In this document: positions 12,301 through 24,300 of the stretch, piece after piece
Layout of the letters: each line of letters opens with the position of its first letter
How positions within the stretch are numbered: the stretch's first letter is position 1
Origin: Siphonodentalium dalli
Taxonomy: Eukaryota > Mollusca > Scaphopoda > Gadilida > Siphonodentaliidae
DNA length: 64,000 nt
Direction of reading: 5' to 3'
NCBI GenBank assembly: GCA_032622095.1
Contig: CP136061.1
Location: forward strand, 21,580,991-21,644,990
The notes under the pieces: model-generated
Database searches by the model: none
Seen by the model: only the letters and a program-made list of their open reading frames with translations
What the model was told of the DNA's origin: nothing
Translations under genes and position numbers: made by a program

Positions 12301-15300
12301 TGGACTTTTGTAGCTCCCAATAATTGGACACGCTGATTTTTCATGTAGCTCCCAAAAATTGGACAGGCAGATCTATATATACACAAAAACAGCGATATAT
12401 TTGTAAACATTAGTCTACGATTGAGCTCTTAGTATTTGGACTTTTGTAACTCCCAATAATCGGACACGCTGATACAATGATTTATGTAGCTCCCAATAAT
12501 TGGACAGGCAGATATATACACACACGAACAGCAACAATTTTATGAATATTGGCATATGATTGAACCCTTAATATTTGGACTGTTGTAGCTCCTAATAATC
12601 GGACACGCTGATTTATGTAGCTCCCAATAATTGGACTGGCAGATCTATATATACACAAAAACAGCGATATTTTTGTAAACATTAGTCGACGATTGAGCTC
12701 TTAGTATTTGAACTTTTGTAACTCCCAATAATCGGACACGCTGATACAGTGATTTATGTAGCTCCCAATAATTGGACAGGCAGATATATATGTACACACA
12801 AGAACAGCAACAATTTTATGAACATTTGGCAAATGATTGAACCCTTAATATTTGGACTTTCGTAGCTCGCAATAATCGGACAGGCTGAAATAACACCACA
12901 GTCGCCATGTTGCCTAATAATAGATGGTGTATATATATAGTCATACCTACAGCAATTGTTCACACCGACATAGATTTCATATGTTTACATGGTAGGTTGT
13001 GCGTTCCAATTTTATTTACGTATATATGTTGATCAGTATTATAGCGTATTACATCACATAATTATACTGGAAATATATATATTTTATACTGGAAATATAC
13101 TGGAATTTCACTGGGACAAAGGTGTACGAACCCTGGGCTCATATTCCCCTCATGGATCGCGTTCGATTGGATATGGACTCCATGAAGGGAATATGAGCCC
13201 ATGTATCCCGTCTGCCAAATTAATAACGTATATGTATATCGATGGTCTTGTCTCAAGATTTTCGAATTTAATATTCCGTTTTTTCCCGGACAGATTGTCC
13301 CGAAAAACTTGTTTGGTATTTGTAAAACCAGTACGCATACAATTGGTGGTCGCTCACACGAAGCCCTTCACCTGAGTGAACATCAATCGCCTATACCAAT
13401 TATCTGTATCATGGTGCATCATATGTGATAATATTTGTTTAGTCCCCATTGTGTTAAGAAAAAAGTAACAATTTTCCACTTCGTCCCATGGCCTAACGCT
13501 GTACATGGGCATATAAGCCATTTTAACCAGGCAACCGTGGTACAGAAGGTCATGTAGTTTCAGGATAGACTCTGTTAAACCCTAATCAATCAATCGATCA
13601 ATCCATCTGTTTGTCTGAGACCAGTGAATATCAACAAGTCTTCTTCTGGCAGCTATTTAAAAAGTGAGATTTTGAATATTGCCAGTACATCATGATATTA
13701 AATTCAAATCAATAAGTGGACTATTGGTGCAGCAGTCACCCAAGAATCACATAAAGACACTTCACCTCGGGCACCTATGTTTGGTTTATGAATTTATGGG
13801 AAATTTCTAAGAACTTGTAACACGGGACTGAAATAATCTCATATTTGGATTTCACATAACCTCCTTGATATTGGACACCGAAAGCTCCTTGATATTGGAC
13901 GCCGAAAGCTCCTTGATATTGGACACAAAAAAGCTCCTTGATATTGGACACATAAAGGCTCATAAACATCAAATGTTGGAACCACTATTGCAAACTCGTA
14001 AAAATTGGATAAAAATAGCTCATAATTTATTTAGCTCATAAAGGGTAGATGTTGGTAGTACCGTCCGTCCGTCCGTCCGTGCGTGCGTCCGTGAGTCTGT
14101 ACGTCCGTCCGATGTCTGTTCGTGTCATAACTTGAACAGTAGTGCTCGGATCTCAATGAAATTAGGTATGGATGTTCACTATTATGAGGACATTTAATAG
14201 AGGGTTCCATCGTATTGTTTGGATTTTCCATTCTAGAGTTATTCATCTTTGTTTATCTGGAAATAGTGGCTTTTTGGTCCGTCTGGTGTCTGTTCATGTC
14301 GTAACTTCAACAGTTGTGCTGGGATCTCAACCAAATTTGGTGTGGATGTTCACAACTATGAGGACATTAAATAGAGGGTTCCATCGTTTTGTTCGGATTT
14401 TCCATTCTAGAGTTATTCATCTTTGTTTATCTTGAAATGTTGGATTTTTGGTCCATCTGGTGTCTGTTCATGTCATAACCTGAACAGTAGTGCTCGGATC
14501 TCAATTAAATTTTGTATGGATGTTCACTACTATGAGGGCATTCAATAGAGGGTTCCATCGTTTTGTTCGGATTTTCCATTCTAGAGTTATACATCTTTTT
14601 TTCTTTGGCCTTGTGGGAATTTGAATAACATTTTTATTGAATTTGAATAACATTGTTGTTATATATGAATAACATTGTTGTTATATTTGTTCCAGGAAGA
14701 TGATGAGGAAAGCAGTCTAGTGTTAGAAAAGAAGAAGGAGAAAAAAATTACTAAAGCCTCACTGGCTAAGAAAATACTAAAGAAAAAACTGACAGTTAAT
14801 ACCAAAGTCCAGTTCAATGATGAGGGAGAGGTATGTTGTATTAGGTATCTTCACACATAACCCGGGAAGGATCATATCTGCATTAATCATTTGGCGATAA
14901 CAATAGTCTTCATATTGCCCTGGGTAAGATTTGAACGACCCGGCATTGCAGCAAAATGGTTTTTATACACGCGATGGGATGATTCGGTTTAAACAATGAT
15001 AATTCGATGAAAGTTGACTGTTAATATAACAATAGGTTAATGGAGTAAAGGTATATTAACCCTTTCATGAGGTTCATGACGGGAGCTGCGCTGGTGCAAC
15101 ATGAAACATTCTGTGTAAATATATTCCCTTATATATGAGTCTCCCATATGGAGCCTCACATAAATAAGAGAATGCACTGGCTTACATGGTAAATGTTGTT
15201 AAGCCAATGTATTCTTCCATATATGCGAGGCTCTCACATATTTAAGAGAATTCATTGGCACATGGTTTTCACAATATGTCAGGAAGCTCCAGTCATGGAA

Positions 15301-18300
15301 GGGTTAAAGCGGAAATGAACGAGAAAGTGTTTCAAAACAACAGAATTATGTCAGGGTTGCCGCGCATCCTATTGTTTCACTGTGTAAAGAGTCCAAGCAA
15401 AATTAATCGGAATATGCTGAAGAGATATCTGGGTAGCTAAATGAATGATAGCGTAGCTGAATGTCCATATTAACCCTTTATATACTAAATGGATTCTCCC
15501 AATTAGCTATAAAAGTATACATTGGAATGGTCTATTATTAATCTGGATGGGAGTTCGTTAGGAATAAGCAGACGACAGATAATAAAAGTGCAGAAAGAGA
15601 CTTATTTATTGGAAGAATAATGTTCAAGATAATAAGTTCAACATATGGTCTTATTAAATGAACATTTTCTATGGGAACTACTCATCAATGAGTATTTAGT
15701 ATGTTAACCTTCGATGACTGGAGCTTCCTGAAATTTTGCGAAAACCCTATGCCAATGCATTCTCTTATATTATGCGAGGCTCCCATAGGGACCCCTAACT
15801 ATATTTACCTTGACCTTGTAAGCCAGTGCATTCTCTTATATATGCAAGGCTCACTGTGAGAGACTTGCATATATAAGAGAATGCACTGGCACATGATCTT
15901 TAATGCTGCACCAGCACAGCTCCCACCATGAGAGGGTTAATCTAGCTCTTGTTAGTTGATTTACATTTTAAATAAAGTACTGTCTTCACAGGAAATAATC
16001 AATGTTCATAAGAAGTCGAAGGCGTTGACTGCCGATGATGACTATGAAGGAGGACTCGATCTGATAGCCGCAAGAGAGAAAATGGCTGAGGAGGATAAAT
16101 TTGATAAAGTGTTATATCGTGAAAAGATTAAACAGAAACACAGGGTACGTAACTCTATAAACCTCAGGGTGTATTGCAGGTTTTTTTGGGCTGCATTTAA
16201 ACTGGAAATGCTTATATAAATTAATAATGATTTTATTTCTTTTTTTCTGGTATAATACATACAATCATTTGGGAAAGTTTTACGGGGTTTTTTGAGAACA
16301 GAAACTTCAGGTGATTCGTGGAAATGTTCAGAGCATAGCAAGAGGGACAACTTTATCTTGTTAGCATTCTCCACCAAGGCAAAATGCTATTTTGATTCAG
16401 ATATTTTGGAGGAATATACCACTTTATTATACCTTTATAGACATATAATATACACAATCTGATTTTTTTTTTATTGTTTTATTTAAAAAAAAGAAGGTAT
16501 TTATAGTCTTGAAATCCAGTTTTATAAACAATATGTTGTGAAAGGTAAACAATCCGTTTCGATGGTCCCCGTATCATCAGATTCCAACAACAACATTTCT
16601 TCAAAAGACGCTTTAGTTATCCGAATGGATTAATTGCCAAAAAGTAATGCAAACCACTGTCAACTCTAGTATAAAATTTTCCAAAACGTGTTATTTTTCA
16701 ACATTTTGTTCAAAGCGATTTGGCATTGAGAGTATGTCGGTCAGCTCGTCCAATATTTGCTAGGCCACCAAATATTCCAGGTGGTGAAAAATAACATATT
16801 TCAAAAATCTATATCTGATAACTGTGAGCTTTGATGGGTGGGTTCCTCGACTCGAATTAAATATATTTTTACCCCCGAATTGAAAGAAATAGTAATTTAG
16901 GAGCGCTAATTAGGAAAATATATGTTTCAGTTTCAGGAGGGTGTTTATTTATTGCCCACAATTAGTGACATAAGAAGAATGATATTGTGTCCATGATTTT
17001 AAAGTGTTGTCTTTTTGTGTCTAATAACACAAATAAAGAGGCATCGTTTTGATACTTGAATTTCACTAATATGTAATAATCTTACAGGAAGAAAAGACAC
17101 AGGAAAAAGAAAGACGACGAGCAGATAGAGGACGTCGTGCTGAGGTTAGATATCTTATACATACACATATATTAACCAATGGATTCTCCCATTCAGTTAT
17201 AAAAGTATACATTGGAATAATATTTCATTTGGAAGGGTGTTCAGGAAAAATTAGCAGACAACAGTGCATAATTACTCAAATTCAATGGTTGGAACTGTTG
17301 GAGTTTGTTTGTTGTACTTATTATCTGATCATTTCATAAGGGATCTACTCATCAATGAATATTTAGTTTAATAATATTCAGATTGGTCCCATCATACAAC
17401 TCTTTCGCTGCCAAACGCGCATAAATGCGAACTTCGAAGACGCTGCCAATCACTCATTTTTGCGAATTTGGTATGTAGTCTAATGTATGGGATATAACTC
17501 TATTCTTTTCGGCATGTTTGACAGTGTACAATGTATTTATCTGTAGTACTGTTGCGCGCGAACAATTTAAAGCGACGATGTCCTCAAGGTCATGCTATTT
17601 CTGACGTTATGGGAGTACGTGGTTATCAGTCGAAAATGGCTGCTCGCAAAAGACTCAGGACTGAAGAAGTTATTGTTATTACCCCTATACTCTAATGGTC
17701 GAGGGGCGCCTGCGGCGCATAAGATAGTTATACCTATTATTTATGTGGGCAGTAGCCTCTATAGGGGCGCCTGCAGCGCATAAGATACTATGGATGGCAG
17801 GATGGGGTGGTGGGTGGGTAACTAACCTCTATACTCTAATGATCGAGGGGTGCCTGCGGCGCATAAGATACTTATACCTATTATTTATGTGGGCAGTAGC
17901 CTCTATAGGGGCACCTGCGGCGCATAAGATACTATGGGTGGCGGGATGGGGTGGTGGGTAACTAACCTCTATACCCTAATGGTCGAGGGGCGCCTGCGGC
18001 GGATAAGATACTTATACCTATTATTTATGTGGCAGTAGCCTTTATGGGGGGCGCATAAGATACTATGTGTGGCGGGATGGGGAGGTGGGTGGGTAACTAA
18101 CCTCTACACTCTAATGATCGAGGGGCGCCTGCGGCGCATAAGATAGTTATACCTATTATTTATGTGGGCAGTAGCCTCTATAGGGGCACCTGCGGCGCAT
18201 AAGATACTATGGGTGGCGGGATGGGGAGGTGGGTGGGTAACCAACCTCTATACTCTAATGATTGAGGGGCGCCTGCGGCGCATAAGATACTTATACCTAT

Positions 18301-21300
18301 TATTTATGTGGGCAGTAGCCTCTATAGGGGTGCCTGCGGCGCATAAGATACTATGGGTGGCGGGATAGGGTGGCGGGTGGTTAACTAACCTCTATACTCT
18401 AATGATCGAGGGGCGCCTACGGTGCATAAGATACTTATACCTATTATTTATAATACACCTTTACTGGTTTTGAACAACCCTTGTCTATTGTATCGTTTTC
18501 CAGTGGTTATAACAGGCAACTAAATTAATAATGCTGGTGAGTTGACCATGCGTACGCCCGCGTGACCCATATAATTCACATAAATCATTGTAAAACCCAA
18601 TTTTCCTGAAATTCAGGATGGCCGTCAAGATCACGTGACTTATAAGGGGTGGAGCAGGGTCATATGTCCCCCTGCAGGTATATATACATATGGGTATGGT
18701 TATATATATATCTATATTTGGAATTGTACCTATCAGGGAATATAAAAGCACAAACTCAACAAAGTGCGCCATTGTATCCCATTTTGCTACAAATAGGTGG
18801 CAACTTGCATAAATCCAAGATGGACGCCAAGGTCACGTGACCTATTTTATGTCCAAAGTGGGTTCATATAGGTTACTCCCATGTACCTTACTGTTGGACA
18901 TCGTATAATTGGGTTGAAAATTAGAAAACAAACAACACACCCATTCATACCCACTGTACATATACCGGCAAATAGCCACTAATCCAAGATGGCCACCAAT
19001 GTCACGTGACCTTGGTGGGCGTGTCCACGGCGGCATTCGACAGGGTATACCTATGTCTATATGCATGTGAAGTTTCAACTAATTATATTAGAAACTGCTT
19101 GAGATATAATGTATTACCCATATATACCTGAAATACATGGATATATGTCCAGGATGCGTGGCACTGGTGGGTACGTCTGTGATGGCGGGTGGCAGTGAAA
19201 GAGTTAATCTCAAGTCCTGCAATGTGGAGTGTATTTGATAGCACAAAACAGACTTCTTCCATTAAATTATTGAATGCGAGGGACCACCCCCAGAGACTCA
19301 GTAAGATCATAAAAAGTTTGTCATAGACCGACTAGCAATGGCGCTGGTTTATCCACAAAATAGGAGAGTTTTTATTTCCAACTGTAATATGGGGTAGAGA
19401 TGGGCGGTTAACCGTGGAATCAGTTCGGTTTCGGTTGTCGGGGAAAAACCGGAAATGACAACCGTGGTAAGTTGGGAAAACCCGTAGTTTCGGTTGTCAC
19501 AACTTCCTGTAATCATTGCAGAGCACGACGAACAAACGAGTCCTGTGTGGAAATATTTTTCAAAGAAAGATAAGAAATCTAAGTGTCCCGCCTGTAATAT
19601 ATGCAGAAAGGAGTTCGCATCGTGAAATCGCAGGACGAATTAATTACGTTGCTTCCGTGTACACCTATTTTTGCCGTAGTAAACACAACACAAGTCAGTT
19701 TATTTCTCATGTTCTTTTAATCATTAAGGCCGTACAAATACTCTGAAAGGTGAATTTGATAATGAGGATACGATATCAAAAGGTATCAATGATTGTTACC
19801 CGCATTCCCTATTAGTTTTTATCACTGTTTGGATGTTAAATCGTCAAATATATTTGTGTGCCGTTGATTAAAAATGTTATGCCTGAATCGGAGCCGGAAT
19901 GAATTATACCGTTTGTCGGTAAACGGTTGAGAAATAGCACTCATTCAGGTGACTTGTATTGGATGCATGTATAGTGTGTACAGTATTATGTTCCCTAAAT
20001 ATGTTAATAGGCATATAGCCAGATAATGTGATTGAGATATTCTAGTCATGTTTTATTTTCATTTTGTTTATTTCAAATTTTATTTTTCAAATCATAACTA
20101 TACACATATATCTAGTCACACACATTAGTTTTATGCCAAAATAAATGATCATTATATTATTTCACACTTATGATCATATGATGCTGAATTGCAGTCATAC
20201 ACAATACACAGACTCACTTGCATTCTAGCACTGCCACTCGACATGGACATTAACAATATACATGTAATAGTAACAATATGATACATAATTTACAATTATA
20301 AAAGGACATGTACCTCACAAGTTATGGTGATAAAATTGGTGTGTTTTCTTTGTAATATGATGAAGCATAATTAGATTTTGTTCACATTAGTCATTTTTAT
20401 TAATAAAAACCGAAACCGAGACTCAACTCTTTTTCCACATCCGAAACCGAGGCAAATTTTCACAACCGCCCATCTCTAATATGGGGTATAATGAGCTGTC
20501 ACCAAGTCTGCAAATAGTGTGTCTGTCACTTGCAAAATGAGGTCCTCAGAGGGTGAATTTAGTGATGCTACCACACACAGTGGGCTAGCATAATCAATCA
20601 CCCTCTGGGAACCTCAATCTGCTTAGGCCTCAACTGCTATGGAAGATCTAGGTTCCCCAGTTGAAGTTGGTGATTTTCACCCATTAATCACCTCGATAAT
20701 GCATTTTATCTTCTGCAAATTAGGGGATAGAAACTGAACAGAAGGGAAAAAGTAACTAAAAACAATGTTAATTTGAGACTATAAATACTTCCCAGAAGAT
20801 GAGGTCTAAGCAGAATGGGGTCCCCAGAGGTTGAATTTGGCAATGCATGCCTGTTGTGCGGGATAGTGTCACTAAATTCATCATAAAATCATGAATATCT
20901 ACTTGGACATATAACGTGTGTGCATGGTCATACATGAAGTTACAACCCATCAATATCTTATTTGATATTATGCCGAGACACATCAGCCCTTGGTAACTTC
21001 ATTACGGTCTTCGACCTTCGCTCTCAGGCTGATTTGAAGTTACCTTGGCTGATATCTTGGCCAATATCAAACTAACCAAGTTTTAAATAATGTCTAAATA
21101 TCTTACAGCCTGTGTAAAATAACATGCAACACATCAGTTTCCACAATCATTTTCTGAACTGGTAAACATTGTCATAATTTGATTGAATTTTATCGTTTTC
21201 CTTCATAATTACGGAATATTCCGTTTATATTCTCTTTTAAGAATGACAAAGATGAATTCCAAGTAACACTCGGGGCTCCTGATGATGCCAGTGATGTAGA

Positions 21301-24300
21301 AGAGGGTTCCGATGCTAGCATGCACAGTGATGAGTCATCTAACGAAGAGTCGGGCAGTGAAGACAGTGGAAGTTCTGCGATCAACAACAGTGAACTGGAG
21401 ATGAGCTTCTCGGAGAGCGATGAAGATATTGAAACAGAAAGGTAAGCCTGCCATAATAAAATATTATTTATTGCCATTCACCCAACCAAAATCCAGCTTC
21501 TCAATTTATACAGAGTCTCAAGTAATAAAATTTATATTTCCGCCAAAGGAAGCCGTTCACACTGAACTATATGGATATATGTCCTGCGTTTGTAAACCAT
21601 AGTAGAAAAGGGGTTAACTTTTTGTGGTCGCCTACGATCCCTCGCGGTCTTCAGTGGCTTGCTCGGAATCAGTCACGCATGCGCAGTCCCAATATAACCG
21701 ATTGAATTCGTCAGTTTATTTTCTGCTACGAACCGAACGGAAGTCTAAGGGAGTATTTTTCCGAATTTGTCGTTTAACAACTAGACAACAAATTCAATTT
21801 ATTGATACAATAATTACTGGTCGCCTACGCGTTAGTTTTTAGAATTATTGTTTCGAATTCACGGACCGTTTCGCTTCAAACATACAAATTGTCCGGGTTT
21901 TCGATCAGGCGGCGGACTTAAAAATTTTCGAATATGAAAATCGACATTTCGCCATAATCAGCCGCCATTTCAAGGCCTTACGAGGCGCAAAGATTATTGT
22001 GAGCAATTCATCTATGTAATTATTATAGAACCTATAAGGTATGATATAATTTGTCAGATATAAATGCCACGTGATTCGCTACCGGAAGTCTCCTAATTTC
22101 GTGGGAATTTATTTACGCGTGGATATTTATTTAGCAATAATTACCATCGCTACTGATGCTATCTATCATAATGTTATGAACAACATTCTTTCTCATAATA
22201 CTTTGTTGTTTTATGGTTCAATACAACTGATCCAGATGTGTTGGTCACATTTGAACTTAAAAGTTGATTACAATTTACATCTGGGTTTATCAATGTAAAA
22301 ACAGTAGTGTCATTATTACTTTAATAAATTGACAGAGATTGATATTGGACAAGTGTTATAATTCTGTTCATGGTTTGATTCTCGTAACGGAGCATCACCT
22401 TCAATGTAACAATCTCAGCCATGTGCTAGCGGACCGGGGATCGCACCCTGGTCAGGGTATTCTGACAAAAATCAGAACTCGGTCCGATACCAAGTTTGTC
22501 CGGCTAACAAGTCCCATTCGAGATTACTGGCGACCGTGGCCTGGATGACGTTCCCCAATGAATAACGATATAATAGCAGTGGTATTCCAAGACGAGGAAG
22601 GTGGGGGGAGACATTATTTATGGCAAGTAACCATATCAAATGTGAGCTTGGTACAAGAACAGGCTGTACATCCAATACAGCATGCATTGTTCATAAAGGG
22701 CATGGTAGGTGTTTTGAAGGTGTTCATGGACTAGCTGGATGATAATTTCATTCGTTTCCTTCCTAGGGGAGCCATTTTTAGAGCGGGTCTTCCCCTAGTT
22801 TGCTGCATGCTTCACACTAACCGACCTATCACACACCTAGGTCGTTCTACTGCATGTTTGGGGGGGCAGAGGCTCAGACCTGAATATTCCGTATGGTGAC
22901 CGTGAAAATTTACATGTGTTCATCATCTGACTACATTGTACATCATTTGAACTGATTTCGGTTGTAGAAGGCGCACCTTCAATTCTTAGAATCGGATCGC
23001 GGTGGGTATTCCGCTGGGAACGCGGACTGCTCTCAGGTGCCTAGTGGTCGTGATGGCCTAATAATAGTAATGTGTGTGGATTTAGGCTGAACATAATACT
23101 TGTGATTACAAATTTTGCTGTCTGTCTCCATTCCAAAGGATGGTGCTCGTTGGGAAATTTCTCCAAAATTAATACTCGTACCGACACTATTGTTTTGGCA
23201 CCTGAGAGTAACGGTTTGCTTTCTCATTGGATGCTCTGGTCACCTGCAGTGTTCGGCCATGTTCTCTGAGGGGCTATATATCTTTAATGATACATTGGAT
23301 TGTGCCAGGGATCTCTGCTCTGGCTCCGACCATTGGATTGTTGGGCGCAGCTTTAGTAGGGTCTTCTGACATGATCTCATGATGACTTATATATCACCAT
23401 GATATATCTATGATATCATTTTATATATCTTATATATGCGAAAGATTTGTGTCACCGGGTTTCTGCAATGCTATCTTGTGATACATAGGTACCTCAGAGA
23501 CATGTTCTCTGTGGGGTTGTATATCTATATTTAGTGATACGTTGGATCATGACAGGGAGCTGTGATCTGGCTCCGACCATTAGATTGATGGGCGCAGCTT
23601 TGGAAGGGCCTTCTGACATGGTCTCATGAGGAAAACTTAATATATATATCCCCCGGATATATATATTATATCATTTTATATATATATATACGCAATGTGT
23701 ATATTGTGATACATAGGTACCTCAGAGACATGTGAACGTGTGATAACTGTTCTAAGGGCAGGACCAGTTCACGCTCCTCCGGTTACGTCTCGACGGTTCA
23801 ACCAATTCGTGGGGATACGTCTGGTGGAGTTGTCGGGGTACTTGGGACCTCCAGGCCATTTGGCCCCCACCAGACGCTAGCGGTTCTGGGCGCTAAAGCT
23901 GCCAAAATCGTGTGCGTACGTATCGACACCGGCTGGATGGCCTTCGGCAGCTTAAGCGTAGGGCATGGGCCGTACCCATGAGGTAAAGCGCCGAGTCCCC
24001 CTGGTCACGCTCGCATTAACGACACGGCCTTGCCTGCCACTCCTCCGTGAAGGGATCGGAGAAAAATGACCTCTCCCCACCCTCCAGCTTGGCCAGGATA
24101 TTAGCTTGGGCATGACCACCTGCAGCATGCAATGATGGCACCACCTGGGATGTTGCTTCCAAAAACAAGGGGGGGAGGTACATGTTTGGGCAATATAGCA
24201 CTCTAATTATATGAGTTATTTCACGTACCTAATCATAACAGATTCATTAAAAGAGTTCATATTTAGGTACAATCTGTTTTAGAAGAGTGCATTACCTCCA

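Noticed and set aside
9520-12963. Frames with ACPIIGSY / VRLLGAT repeats
   Set aside because: Translations of the AGCTCCCAATAATCGG tandem repeats; broken and repeated in all frames.
17592-18368. Frames with [10 protein letters not shown] repeats
   Set aside because: Products of the 140-bp GC-rich satellite; no conserved features and they lie inside a DDX10 intron.
18617-19000. CACGTG sites as E-box regulatory elements
   Set aside because: They occur as part of diverged intronic repeat units, with no nearby promoter.
22426-22480. tRNA-like GACCGGGGATCGCACCC segment
   Set aside because: No paired acceptor stem or B-box consensus; lies inside a decayed transposon.
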